This document shows positions 21,040 through 32,309 of a DNA stretch of 64,000 bases, piece after piece. The notes beneath the pieces were generated by a model. That model ran no database searches. It saw nothing but the letters and a program-made list of their open reading frames with translations, and was not told where the DNA came from. The translations under genes were made by a program, and so were the position numbers. Positions within the stretch are counted from its first letter, which is position 1, and the number at the start of each line of letters is the position of its first letter. Origin of the DNA: Diabrotica undecimpunctata (lineage: Eukaryota > Arthropoda > Insecta > Coleoptera > Chrysomelidae). The stretch is taken from positions 127,585,914 through 127,649,913 of the forward strand of contig NC_092809.1 of NCBI RefSeq assembly GCF_040954645.1, read 5' to 3'.

Positions 21040-21957
21040 CCTTTTCTACAGGAAATCAACGAGAAAAAATTCAATGTAAAATCACTGTGGAACGACTCTA
21101 CAAGAGAAATGTACCAACGGAGGCTAGCACAAAAGAAGAAGCTTTAAGAAGCAGCAACAGACGCTCTAGGAAAACGCAAAGTCATACTGAACAAAAGAAA
21201 CAACAACAATACATAATGCTTCAGAAAAGAAATAAAAGGGAAACGTAAAGAGAAACGAGAGGCCTACACGAAGTACAAAACACCAATACTCCAGAATTCC
21301 GAGACACTTATAGAAGAACACGAAATGAAACAAAGCAGTTGTTAAGAAGAACAAAAAATAAACACTGGGAACAGTTTACAGAAAGGATGGAAAGCGACTT
21401 CTATGGTACATAAAAACAAATATGGAGACTCATAATAAACCAACGAAAAGAAGTGGCACAATTGAATTAATACAATATTATACCAACAAACGAATGAAAA
21501 AGATACCTGATGGAACTGTTTAAAGACAACGAAAATAATAATAAACAATAACGTACCTGAATTAAGACACGAAATTAAAATTAGTTTTCAAGAAATAGAA
21601 ATTTACTTAAAAATGGAAATTCACCAGTAACCAAAAACTAATATTGCACTGTAAGATACCAGACGCGTGAAAAAACAGCATAATGATACCAATATTCAAA
21701 AAAGAAGATAAAGAAGACCCCAACAATTATAGAGGTATAAATCTACTAAACATCGCACTTAAACTTATCATAAAAGTCCTAACCAATAAAATCAATAAAC
21801 TTACAACTTTATCAGATGGACAACAAGGATTCAGATCCGGAAGATCTTACGTAGACGCCGTATTTTTACTAAGACAAATCACAGAAAAGGCCATCGAGTA
21901 CAATAAACCAGCATATCTTTATTTTATAGACCTGACAAAGGCTTTCGATCGCATCCA
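21040..21957 (+). pseudogene. RTE-like LINE ORF2, linker and RT N-terminal half
   Basis: Broken frames 21040-21660 give the Lys/Glu-rich linker between endonuclease and RT (for example ALGKRKVILNK, KREAYTKYKTP). An open stretch from 21683 reads IPIFKKEDKEDPNNYRGINL, DGQQGFRSGRSYVDAVFLL and YFIDLTKAFDRIQ (first catalytic Asp). Homology stops abruptly at 21957, before the GxxQG and xADD blocks, where a different pseudogene in the opposite orientation begins. Frames before 21683 are disrupted, so it is inactive. Confidence 0.75.
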
Positions 21958-23042
21958 AGTCGCTGCTCCATCACAGAAAATGTGTAGATGTTGAACAATT
22001 GGAGACAAATGATGCATAATAAAATCGAAAAGAAACGAACACACTTCATCTGATTCTTTTTTTAGTAATAAACTCTGGATATGTATAAAAATAAGAATCA
22101 GCGTTTCATAACACATGGATGTAAAAACAATAAATCGACAGCTGTCGGCGGTAATATACATCATTGGTGGAGATATTCGGCAAGGAAGCATTTTTTTGAA
22201 AGTCCATAGCTGTAGCTTTATAATTCTTTTCTATTCATGCCCTTCTTTTGCTTTACTTTTTCCTGTCATATAACGCTTGAGCCCTACGAAGATGGAGCTC
22301 TCTAAGTGCTTTTAATTTGGTTATTTCAGTACGTCCACTTTTCTGGTCTGTTTTAGCTGCCTTCATTTTTGCAGTAATTTCGTCGCATTGACTGCAGGTA
22401 TCCGATCGCAGATAACCGAAACTAATGTTATATTTTGTCTAAAAATTTCTCTGTAACTTTGATAATGAATTTTAACTTCCGCATATTTTTCTTTAAAAAT
22501 AGAAAACATTTTCATTATATTTAAAGTTTCAGGCAAGTAGGTTTTACCTTTATTATCATGTAAGGTTTAGTGACTACGTCTTGATTTAAATGACTGGATA
22601 TGCTCGTGAACACAATTATCACTACTCGGCTTCAGTTTGTTATAATTTATTCCCCCCGTTTTATCTTTAGGAGCCGTGCTAGACTGCTTTAACTCTTTCT
22701 GTAGATGTTGAAGTTTTGCCCCTGTAATACCATGAACTTCACTGTACATATAGGCTGCATCATGATATATTGCATCGTGTACATTTTTGGCCCTAGATCG
22801 CCACCTCTGTACGTTTACTAATGATGTAAGAGAATACAAATACGCATTTTGTTCATTATGAGATATCAGTGAATTAAAATTATTTGTCTATTCATTTCAT
22901 TTACTGTGTGACAACACTTCAAGCATTTGCATTTGCAGAATTCACCAAACTCATGTGACTGAAGCTTCATTTTTTTTCATGACTTCGTATAACCTGCCCA
23001 TTTTCACTTCTTTTTTAGTGGATATGTTTCCTCTATCTGCCA
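21957..23042 (-). pseudogene. Transposase-like DUF7869-type family, N-terminal two thirds
   Basis: Starts at an ATG (23042-23040) with MADRGNISTKKEVKMGRLYE. Then, with frame changes: THEFGEFCKCKCLKC-like Cys cluster (22930), NVHDAIYHDAAYMYSEVHGI (22770), KELKQSSTAPKDKTGG (22680), EHIQSFKSRRSHY (22580), a RSDTC..CDEI Cys pair (22400), and NISTNDVYYRRQLSIYCFYI (22170). Last come SDEVCSFLFDFIMHHLSPIV and HIFCDGAA (21965), where it is cut off just before the expected GQN motif. Block order matches the multi-copy insect family also found at 12.2, 32.3 and 42 kb, but this is a different subfamily. Probably a transposase. DUF7869 is my recollection, not a search result. Confidence 0.65.
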
Positions 23043-24124
23043 TAATTGTTTTAAATAAAAATAACTAACCGAACAGAACTACACAAGCACATGGTTATGA
23101 CGATGTATTTACTACACTGACACGACCGATTGCAAGATAAGGATGCCAATTACAGTGGCATTCAGAGTGGACATTCAGTGTTTCAGCCGTTTACGCGCTT
23201 TAAATACCATATGTGATATACCATAGTGACACGCACTGTTTTCATTATATCTATATTTGAAATGTCCAAACATAGATATTAACAAAACTTACTAGATGGA
23301 GTACTTAACTCAATTTTAGTTAATTTATGACATTTATGGTTTTCTCCCGAGACCCATCATATTAATTATTTTGAAACACAATTTAGCTTTTAAATATTGT
23401 AACATTTTTAATATTATTTTTTTTTTTATAATATAAATCGAAATATTTTAAATGCGCCTATCTAAAACTAAACAGCAAACAATTCAAACACTAGAAAAAA
23501 TCTTTCGACAGACTAAAGGTGATTGATGCGGCGAGGAACTATACTACAACTAATGACTTTTCTTGCTATGGCTGACTTTTTGTTATTGATGATAAATAGG
23601 TGGGGTAAAAACTCTAGACGGGAATAGCTTTCTAGCCCATTAGTGTTCAAAATTATATAAACGAGATAGTTATCTTTGATTACAATAGGATGATGTGATT
23701 TATTAATTTAGGCAATTGTGTTAAAAATGATTTATACAGGGTCGCACAAAACATAATATTTTTTGTATTTTATTAATTATTTTTGACCAGTTTGATAATA
23801 AATTACAGAGTAAAATTATCTTTTAAAAATTTAAATGACTTCTGTATTATTCAATGTATAAATATAAAATTATAGAAGAAGAAGTCAAAGAAGATTTAAA
23901 TTTCTGGGCGTCCATTTTAATTAGTGAATGAAAGTAAAAGGCAGTCTATTTTTACTTGTGGCCTTAAAAATTAGTTAACAGCCTACCATAGCATGTTGCA
24001 TAGATACAAATAATAAAATTGTAAAGTAATTACTATTTAAATGGGAATAAGTCACAAATAAAGGTGATAGTAAGTTTATTGCTGTTTCAATTTCCACTTT
24101 AGAAATCGTTCTCAAAATACAAAC
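23043..24124. other. Unassigned, partly 5' flank of the preceding pseudogene
   Basis: 23050-23260 could be the leader of the minus-strand pseudogene; ATACCATATGTGATATACCAT near 23203-23223 contains a direct ATACCAT repeat. The rest is AT-rich and has no recognisable feature. Confidence 0.35.
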
Positions 24125-24640
24125 ACTAATGTTTGTAATTTCCACCACCAGAGAAAAATCTAGTACCTTCTGCTCGATTACATATACACGCAAAATATCA
24201 ACAAAAGTAGCCAAACACATAAAAAAGACAGAAATAACACCAGCTTTCAGAACAAACAACAACTTAGGCAAATATATTAAGAACAACAGAAGCCAAAATA
24301 AAAATCACTTTGTTGTACATAGTGTTGTATAGTGTTATACAAACTTAAATGTGGCGACTGCCTAAAAACTTACATCGGTCAAACTGGTAGAACTTTTAAA
24401 AAACGTATAGCAGAACATAAAAGGGCTTTTAATAGAAAACCAGATTCTACATACGCACTTCACCTTCTAGATCACAATCGTTCTTTTAATGACATATTTC
24501 ACATCCAAAATTCACATCCAAAATTAAGCTATCTGTATTAGAATCAATAGAAAGTAACAAGTTAAAAAAACATACATAATTTTGAATGACCAACTTAAGA
24601 CAAACAAATCTCCCATCCTCAAACTATTCAGTTAACGAAT
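24125..24640 (+). pseudogene. Penelope-like element, C-terminal GIY-YIG endonuclease
   Basis: The frame 24175-24300 (ITYTRKISTKVAKHIKKTEI, FRTNNNLGKYIKNN) is the linker that precedes the endonuclease in Penelope-like elements. After a frameshift near 24305 the GIY-YIG domain follows: YKLKCGDCLKTYIGQTGRTF, KKRIAEHKRAF, STYALHLLDHNRSF. The CxxC before TYIG and the Arg in FKKR are typical. A late stop and frameshift break the last ~30 codons (ILNDQLKTNKSPILKLFS). The RT part is absent, consistent with a 5'-truncated insertion. It would nick DNA for target-primed copying. Confidence 0.8.
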
Positions 24641-25662
24641 AAAGTGTAAACATATACCATAAATAGAACACTTAAGAAAGACACTCTGCCGAAACAGTTG
24701 TAGTCATAAGACATTATAATAAATTTTGTGGAAGTTTTGAAAACAAAGCTGACACTGTTTTATTGTTATATAAGATAAATTTTTAGTAAATTTTAAGTAA
24801 CGATCGAATCCATCACTTATGTAAAAACCGTAAATTATCATTACAAAAAAATTGCAGAAAAATAACACGATAGAATTGACTTGTTTATTTATTTGTTGTG
24901 CAAAAATACTAATTAACAAAAAAGAGGAAAAGAAAATATCATAAAAAAAAAGTAGTTAAATAAGCCATAGGCCTACTGGGCACGTAATAATAATATATTA
25001 CTATTATAATTAATTATTACATGACTTTGATTTATTTGAAATTTTTATCATATAATATTATCTCCGCTTTTTAAGATTTTAAGAAGATACCCTGTAAGTG
25101 CGCACAAGATAATTATCAAGTGGTTTAACCAAAGATATTTCTGCCACCAAAATTTTGTAATAATATTATTGATTTCCTCGTTAACCAATATTTAATTATA
25201 CTAATATTTTAAGCGGTAATATGATATTAGTATTACGATATTTTATAAATGAAAAGCGACAAAAACAGGGCTATTAGGTTTCCATGTTAAAACATTAATT
25301 TATGGCAAACAATGATAGCATGAATATTTATTAGGTGAAAATTAAATCATTCCATGAAAGGCTTGTTAGCAAAATATCTATATGATCTCTATTAATAACA
25401 AATCTGGTACATCCACCAAATATTTAGTTCAAAATACATAATAATTTATATTATAATTATTGTTAAACATAGATAATATTTGGTATTGCATACTTATTTG
25501 TAAACTAAAAGAATAAAATAATAGGTAAATAAATAGCAAAAGTTTAAGTGAATTAAAACAGAATAAAATATATCAGGCCATTGAAATGTTATATTTTTTA
25601 GGCCTTAGCGTGCATTTCTTAGTGGAAGTTTGACGTTTCGATTTCCATTCCGAAAATCGTTT
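24641..25662. other. AT-rich spacer without identifiable genes
   Basis: The first ~100 bases may be the 3' end of the Penelope-like insertion. The remainder is >75% AT by eye, with short chance frames only. Confidence 0.4.
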
Positions 25663-25680
25663 TTAATACTTGAAAGTCGG

Positions 25681-25699
25681 AGGGGCCAATTTGGCCCCT
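25681..25699. promoter_or_regulatory. Subterminal palindrome of piggyBac C
   Basis: AGGGGCCAATTTGGCCCCT is a 19-bp palindrome (9-bp arms, one central base) directly abutting the left terminal repeat. Imperfect copies lie at about 25861-25878 and, inverted, at about 28066-28084. Candidate transposase binding sites. Confidence 0.5.
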
Positions 25700-26134
25700 G
25701 TTGCGATTTGAAGTTATTGTAGTTCTTTTATTTGACACAATAATAATTTCATATTTTATGACTTTTAATATTTTGATACAAAGTCTTATTTAACGCAAAA
25801 AAATATTGTTTACTAAATTTATTAAATGGATTTTCTAACAAACCTACCATAGAAGTCTGAAGGGGCCAAACTGGCCCTGTATTAATTATTATCGTTTTCT
25901 CGGAAATTTGACGATTTCTTTTAACTTTCTGTCGGATAGATAAAATTATGTTTATGTACGTTTATTTCTAGAAGGTATTCTGTTACATACTGTTTGTTCC
26001 TTGAAAGTATTTTGTTTATTGAGCGGTTTATTAGGTTCTGCTGACTCTCGTTTCTAGAATATTGAAACATTCGTTCAATTGTGAAAATTCAAGAAGACTG
26101 TAAAGAAGTCTCGTCGTGGACGAGATGAAGAAAA

Positions 26135-27932
26135 ATACAAGAAGATGTTTCGGGAGGTGAATCTGAATTTGCAGAAAATAATGAGTCAGACGATGAACAA
26201 TACGTACCACCACAAAATAATGATTCAAGTGACTCTAATGCTTCAGAGCAGTTAGAAAGTTTTATTGTACAAGACTCACCAATTTATGTAAACACTGCTT
26301 CTACAACTCAACAGCACGAGTCAGCTAATTTTATCGTGAATCCAAGTGCATCTAAGCCAAGTCACAAGAAAAAAAAATCAACAAGGAAAAACTATTTCAA
26401 TCGGAGACACCGAACAAATTGAAAGACGGAACAACGTGGAAAGTTATTGATTCTGGATCAGTACCTGGTAAGATTATGATTTTTAGTATCTTCATATTCA
26501 TTGAATGTTTGCTCATTACAGGACGCCGCGCTCAGCACAACATTTATCGAGAGGAATCAGGTCCTACGTCGTATGCAAAAAGGAACGTGAGGAACAATTG
26601 TGTGGTAAGTGCTTGGCATCTAATAATCAACGACAGCATGTTACGTCATATAAAAGAATGCACTATTGCAGAAGCACATCGATGTTTGAAAAATGACACA
26701 TGGACTATTGGAAGAACTGTAGGCTGCCCTATGCTATTATGTACGCAAGAGGAGTCTACGGCGCCAAAAATTTCCCAACCAACAGCTTGTGGTCAACAGT
26801 ATGGGGTCCTCAGTTTTTTAGGCAAACTATGCCGCGAGACAGATTCAAGGATATTATAAAATATCTCAGATTTGACATAAAGCAAATGAGATCTGAACGA
26901 TTGAAAACCGACAAATTTGCTCTAGCCTCTGCGGTTTGGAATGGATTTATAGAAAATAGTGGTGCATGTTACTAACCGGGAATAAACCTTATTGTGGACG
27001 AACAACTACTGCCTTCTAAAGCCAGGTGCCCGTTCACACAGTACATATCAAATAAGCCGGATAAGTTTGGCATAAAATTTTGGCTTTTGACATACGTGGA
27101 ATTAAAATATATTGTAAATGGTTACCCTTATACTGGCACTGATCATCTACGCAAGAAAGATACAAGTGTTGGTGAACATGTTGTTTTGCGGTTAAAGGAA
27201 AATCAACTGGGAAAGGGCAAAAATTTTACGACAGATAACTACTTTACATCGTTAAAATTGGCCTAGGCATTGCAAAAAAAATCAACAAGTCTTGTGGGTA
27301 CTTTGAATCGCAACAGAAAGGAAGTTCCTCTAAGCGTAAAGAGTAAAAATGGAGAATTATATGTTACCCATATATTCCAGAGCGACGAAAAGATAACACT
27401 TCCTGCATACCAAGGAAAGAGTCACAAAAATGTGCTTTTGTTGAGCTCATTACATCAATCTGTGGATGTTGCTGTCGATGGAAAAAAACTTCCTCAAACA
27501 GTAAGTTTTTATAATAAAACAAAATACGGGGTTGATGTAGTGGACCAAATGGCGCGTCTTTATACTACAAAAGTTGCTTCAAGACGATGGCCAATGCACG
27601 TGTTTTATAACATTCTTGACGTAGGAGCAATAAATGCACGGATTATTTATAAAAAAGTTACTGGAAGTAAAATCAGTCGTCGTAAGTTTATTCTTCAGCT
27701 GTGTGAAGAATTACGGGCTCCATACCTTGCCTCCCGAAATCTGGTACTATACATAGCACCACCGAAGTTACCAACCACCAGCACTGTTACTAGCCAAAAA
27801 AGAAAAAAATGTCAGTTAAAAATGTTTTGTAAAGGAAATCATACTTCCAATGAGTGCCACGGCTGTAACAAGGCAATGTGTGGCAAATGCCAAAAACTGC
27901 AAACTGTATGGTGTTCCAAATGTTTAAAATGA
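26135..27932 (+). pseudogene. piggyBac transposase (copy C)
   Basis: Acidic Ser/Glu-rich N-terminus from ~26150 (SGGESEFAENNESDDEQYVP). A candidate short intron lies at 26468-26521. Then come RRAQHNIYREESGP, ECTIAEAHRCLKNDTWT, a frameshift near 26700, ARGVYGAKNFPTNSLWSTVW, and TDKFALASAVWNGFIENSGA. A TAA follows at 26973-26975, then DEQLLPSKARCPFTQYISNK (first Asp), NFTTDNYFTSLKLA (second Asp), and a TAG at 27264-27266. The last part has TSLVGTLNRNRKEVP, YNKTKYGVDVVDQMARLY (third Asp) and a C-terminal Cys/His cluster (CKGNHTSNECHGCNKAMCGKC). From 26700 to 27932 everything is in one frame apart from the two stops. It is closer to the PGBD-like branch than copy B. Confidence 0.85.
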
Positions 27933-28126
27933 AACTAAAAAATTAAATCAAATTCTATCGTCAAGAGTTTATATAATTTCTTAAAACTGTTTATTTTTAT
28001 TTTTTGTTTACTCCCAAATAAATAGTTAATTCTAAACTTGGTTTTTATTGATTTAGGAACTTGGGGCCAAAATGATCCCTTCAGGCTTTCTAGGTAAGTA
28101 TGCTAAGCCCGACTTTCTAGTGTTAA

Positions 28127-29010
28127 AAAAGTTTATTTTAAAATAGTGTGATGTTTTTATAACCAAACTTGTTTAGCGGTTATGTTTTTTAACCTGACAG
28201 TTGAATTATTTGGCCTTGATCTTGTAGGTTAAATAGTCAGCTTTTAGTTTAAAAGTTCTGTACGCGCTGTTTGTGCTCTCATGATGATATTATATGTGGG
28301 TGAATTCTCTATAAACATAATATTTTACTTTTAATCAAGTATCAAAAATTATTTAAATCTGTCAAAATATTTATTGTTACCATAATATTTTTTTGATTTT
28401 ATTCCCAAGAGATTCGTAAATACATTATAAAATATGGACAAAGTCGTTTAAAAATCACTTTTTACATATTTTTTACAACCAATATCCAATTTTATGAAGA
28501 TTAGCTTTTGGAATTTAATTATACTCTAGTCTAGTTTTAAAAAATGCTAATTAAAATTTTATCTCTTGTTAAGGCCAAATTTTATTACCACTTACCTTGG
28601 AAAATGTTTTTTTTATCTTTTATACAAAACATCATAGTTCCGAGGCGCTTTACGTCGTAACTACACCAATTATGCAAATTAAGCAGAAAGGCTCAATTAA
28701 TTAGTTTCAGGCGAGTGTAAGATGAATACTTTTAATAAAAATATATTACAAAGGTTAGTTTATTGTTAGTCCTTCCTATTAGTGTTTTTATTTTTTATTT
28801 GGACAAGGTTTCCCTTTATTTATTAACTAACGGGGTTATTCCAATTTTATAAAAAATATAAAAATTTACAAAAGAACAAAAGTAAAAACAATAACAATTG
28901 TAATTATGTACACATATAAATAAAATATCATATACACATATAAATTAAATATAACAATGTAGCGAAATAACATTTTAATACTTCTCCTTGTTTTAATTTA
29001 AAAAAATGCC
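28127..29010. other. AT-rich spacer
   Basis: No recognised gene or repeat unit. A GC-containing patch near 28635-28720 has no match that I can name. Confidence 0.4.
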
Positions 29011-29012
29011 TA

Positions 29013-29716
29013 TTCGCTCCGTGCGTGACTAACGCGACATCTACCGCATTAATCTGACCTCCCAATTTGAGGTTAAACATGTTAAATATATGTACCTCCC
29101 AATTTGAGGTTAAATAGAAATTGACAGGCATTAATAATTAGTTTTTTAATTATATTTTTTCAGTTTATGTACAAAATAAATTTAGTATTAAAAACTGGGT
29201 ATCTAAGAATTCGTCAACTTTATCTTTTTAACCCCAAACGGAAAATAAAGGGAAAAATCTAGTACTGGGAAATCAAGTTTTTGCATGTGGAAGAGCATGT
29301 AGGTAATTATGTAAAAAGAATAATAGTAAAAATTATGATAAAAGCTAAAGTCATCAGGCAATCTGCAGTTAGCTTGAAGCCTTATGAAATATCATTTAAG
29401 GTAAATTATTTAAATTTTTCCTATTTCAATTACATAAAAATGAAATTATGTGATATTTACTTTTTCATATTAATAGCACGACTCCATCTTTTTCTTTTCT
29501 GTAATTTATATGTAATCTTTGGAAAACTATAAAAACTACACTCACTATTTTTGCTATTATAAGCACAATTAAATAGGTACGCAACATGTATTTGCACCCA
29601 TTTTTGATAAAATTTATGCGTAAAAAAATCCAAAAGGTCCAATTTTGTCATATTTCGCCGCTACGCACGCTGGCATCGTTTCAAGGTACCCCTACCATGG
29701 TCTCGCACGGAGCGAA
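29013..29716. mobile_element. Possible MITE with 15-bp inverted ends
   Basis: TATTCGCTCCGTGCG at 29011-29025 has a perfect inverted copy at 29704-29718. If TA is the duplicated target, the unit is TTCGCTCCGTGCG...CGCACGGAGCGAA, 704 bp, without any coding capacity. The repeat is unusually GC-rich for this neighbourhood. Homology beyond 15 bp is not evident, so chance cannot be fully excluded. A Tc1/mariner-type target would fit. Confidence 0.45.
29056..29115. repeat. Short tandem duplication
   Basis: The 20-mer ACCTCCCAATTTGAGGTTAA occurs twice, about 40 bp apart, separated by ACATGTTAAATATATGT-like sequence. The unit itself contains the inverted pair CCTC/GAGG, so each copy can form a small hairpin. 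Confidence 0.65.
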
Positions 29717-29718
29717 TA

Positions 29719-30060
29719 AGATAAATAATAAAGATCTATAAAAATATTGAATACCGTTTTTTATTTGGTTCATCAGCTGCTTTATTGAATTGCAGCAGGT
29801 ATCTAAAATTAAATCTTTTTACGTAAGATTGATTAAAACTATGTATATTTAGGGAAATTCAATAAAATTACATTGTTGGTCTGTTTTGGCATTTATAGAC
29901 GACTTTATTCATATCATATACAAAAGCATCATATTTTTGGAGACAAATGAAACTATTGTTGATATTGGCTGCTATTAAGCTATTCAATTTTATTAAAAAT
30001 GAATCACAAAGGTCACTAGGTTCTATAGCACACAAGAAAACTTACTTAAAGCCCTTGAAG
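29719..30060. other. AT-rich spacer
   Basis: No feature recognised. Confidence 0.4.
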
Positions 30061-30385
30061 TCATTATCATCATCATTCTGGCTTTACAACCCTACGTGGG
30101 TCCTAGCCTCCTCAAGAATTCCTCTCCAGTCGTCCCTATCCATCGCCTTTCTCCGCCAAGCACGTATTCTCACATTTCTCATGTCGTCATCGATGTTATC
30201 AAGGAACGTTGTTCTAGGTCTTTCTCTTTTTTTCTGACCAATGGGTCTATCGAAGAGAGTTTTTTAGCTGGGTTATTTTGTTCCATCTGCATTACATGCT
30301 CTGTCCACCTCAGACCGTTGAAGTAGTCTTTACAAATAAAGTTCATCATACGGCTACCTTTAAGGTTAATCACCTTTCGAGTAAA
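30061..30385 (-). pseudogene. RTE LINE tail with (ATG)n 3' end
   Basis: On the minus strand: NGLRWTEHVMQMEQNNPAKK (the 'LRWxGHVxRMxxxxPxKK' motif), a charged stretch, DDDMRNVRIRAWRRKAMDRD and DWRGILEEARTHVGL then a stop. This is the complete extreme C-terminus of an RTE-like ORF2. The stop overlaps the 3' end GTTGTAAAGCCAGAATGATG, running into an ATG/ATA simple repeat (30061-30078 on the plus strand as TCATTATCATCATC). Only the tail is present, so the insertion is severely 5'-truncated. Confidence 0.7.
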
Positions 30386-30399
30386 AAATTTTCCTACAA

Positions 30400-30640
30400 T
30401 TGCGCTACAACTCTTTGTGGGTCTTGGTCTGCTTAACAACGTTCTTTCATTTTGCCCTATCGTATCCTTTTCTTCACCACTGCCTGACGTTCATGGTTTT
30501 TTCTTTAAATCGTCTATCCACCTTTTACGGGGCCTTTCTCTTGTCTTATTTCCTTGGGGTTTCTATCTCTGGATTACTTTTACAGCTTGATTATCTGGCA
30601 TTTTTCTAAGTGTCCAAGTTAGTAAAGTCTTTGTGACTTT
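30400..30640 (-). pseudogene. Second LINE tail, abutting the first
   Basis: The minus strand reads RKMPDNQAVKVIQR, then RERPRKRWIDDLK, then YDRAK, a TGA in place of Trp, and KNVVKQTKTHKEL followed by the ORF stop. This is the C-terminus of a different LINE lineage from the adjacent fragment, in the same orientation. One frameshift and one nonsense change are visible. Confidence 0.6.
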
Positions 30641-30914
30641 ACAAATCTGACGATATCTTCGTTCCGCTTTAATTCAACCAGCTCATAGTTGATTTTTATT
30701 CTCCACGAACCAATCCATCTATCTTCCTGAATATTAGTAAGAATGATAAAATTGATACTCTTAAAGACAGAGAATAGAGTTAAAATAAATGGAAAAGGAA
30801 CAGATAAGTCAGTAAGAGGGTACTACAATGGGATCCAAAATCCAAACAAGTATTGCTCCAAAAGTGGGAAAGATAAGTAAGTCCCCAGAAAAATATTATT
30901 TGGGAAGCTATAGA

Positions 30915-31215
30915 ATAGAATGTGGATAAAAGACCAACTATAGAACCAGAGAATATGTATGGAGAACCAAATATTAAAGGAATCATAAAATCACGAACAC
31001 TGAGATGGTTAGAACATATTCAAAGGATGACAAACACCCAAGTCTACCCAACTCTACCCGAGCAACTCAAAAGAATAATGACCGGAGGAATAGGAGAAAA
31101 AAAGAAAAAAGGTAGACCGAAAACCATGTGGAAGAAGGATGTTGATAAAGAACATAGAGAAAATAAAGCAGAAAACAGGAAAGAATGGAAACTTATTAGT
31201 ATATTGGTCTTCTTC
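30915..31215 (+). pseudogene. LINE ORF2 tail fragment
   Basis: An open stretch with IIKSRTLRWLEHIQRMTNTQ, EKKKKGRPKTMWKKDVDKEH and ENRKEWKLI. The 'RLRWxGHxxRM ... RGRPKxxWxxDV ... RxxWK' sequence is the generic RTE-type ORF2 C-terminus. No RT core precedes it. Confidence 0.6.
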
Positions 31216-31499
31216 AGTACGGTGCAGCCAAGTTAGAAAAGTAGCATATTAACTTCGGGAAAGATCACTACAGGAGCAATGCAACCAATTTGTGGCAATA
31301 ATGTTAGAAGACTCGGAGGTTTCCAAAGCAACAATTAATACATCCATGGAGGAAGCTAAGCTATCTGCGGAAAGAAATTTCAAACATTTAGAACGTATAA
31401 ATGAACAAGAAAAAGGTATCAGTCATAGGAGTGACTTTAAAACGAATGACCACCTACAATAATACATTACTTTAAAGAAGAATTTATATAATATAACAA

Positions 31500-32042
31500 G
31501 TCATTGATATTATTATTTCCAGTCTTTTCAAAAGCATTTGACTTAGTCCAGCATATTAGGAACTCTTCGGAACATATATAATATTCCAACAGTTTCAGAA
31601 AAAATGTACTATAGTGACAAAAACACATTTCTCCAGAAAAGTATTTGGCAAGAACCATCTCACCTAAACCATTCACCGCTTTATTGCAGAGTGCAAGGCG
31701 AAACAATAATTAAAAAAATATTCGAGGTAACATGAATAGGGCGTTTCTGAGCAGCACGGTGTTTGTAGATGACATAGTTGTTATTCCAAATCGGGTAAAG
31801 CATGCATGCTAATTTCTTGAAGGCCTTTAGAGCTCTTGTGCAAGAGTTGACCTTAAAATTAACTTTTTCTAAACCACGTACATGAACAACCTTGTACTGG
31901 CCAACAACATTTTAATGTATAGCAAGCAAATTTAGCAAGTATATTAAGTATATAAGTCACGAGATTACATTAGAGAGAAGCAACCAAACAATAGAGTTAA
32001 ACAGGAAAATAGGAACAACAAGGTTTTTAGATCAGATATTCC
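31500..32042 (+). pseudogene. Degraded RTE-type RT (palm to thumb)
   Basis: Broken frames give PVFSKAFDLVQHIRN (first catalytic block) near 31525. After a gap and stops come STVFVDDIVVIPNRVKH (near 31755; the xADD box reads VDD), KTTYMNNLVLANNILMYSK (31875), and YLSHEITLERSNQT-like sequence (31950) with RKIGTTRF (32005). The order matches the second half of an RTE RT. The sequence is too corrupted to delimit its 5' end, and the following tail at 32045-32300 lies on the opposite strand, so it belongs to another insertion. Confidence 0.5.
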
Positions 32043-32044
32043 TC

Positions 32045-32300
32045 TTCTTCTCTATCCCTTATCCTTTGTAAGGATGTGGTGCCGTTATGGTATTTGACGA
32101 ATGGTTGCTATCCATTCTTCTCTCTCCTGGACACGGTGTGCTGCCTCAGATAGAGAGTAACCGGTAGCGCACTTTATTTGTTCTGACCATCGGAGTGGCG
32201 ATCTTCCTCGGGTTCTTTTACCATCTACCTTGCCTTCAACCACCAACCTCTCCATGCCTTCCATTAGTCTGGTAATGTGTCCAAAGTATCTTAATATATT
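32045..32300 (-). pseudogene. RTE LINE tail, well preserved
   Basis: On the minus strand: FGHITRLMEGMERLVVEGKV, DGKRTRGRSPLRWSEQIK, YSLSEAAHRVQERREWIATI then RQIP and a stop, with the trailer ending GATAGAGAAGAAGAGG. The continuous frame over ~70 codons and the GAAGAAG end make this the cleanest RTE 3' terminus in the window. Confidence 0.7.
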
Positions 32301-32309
32301 TTGGTTGAT

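Larger units (their letters stand above)
25667..28122 (+). mobile_element. piggyBac element (copy C) with TTAA duplications
   Basis: Left end TACTTGAAAGTCGG (25667-25680) and right end CCGACTTTCTAGTG (28109-28122) are inverted repeats matching at 12 of 14 positions, with TTAA outside both (25663-25666, 28123-28126). The 2,456-bp unit holds a plus-strand transposase pseudogene. A composite motif, the TIR-like GAAAGTCGG followed by a GGGGCCAA-centred palindrome, occurs at the left end, again at ~25853-25880, and inverted at ~28065-28093. Confidence 0.82.
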
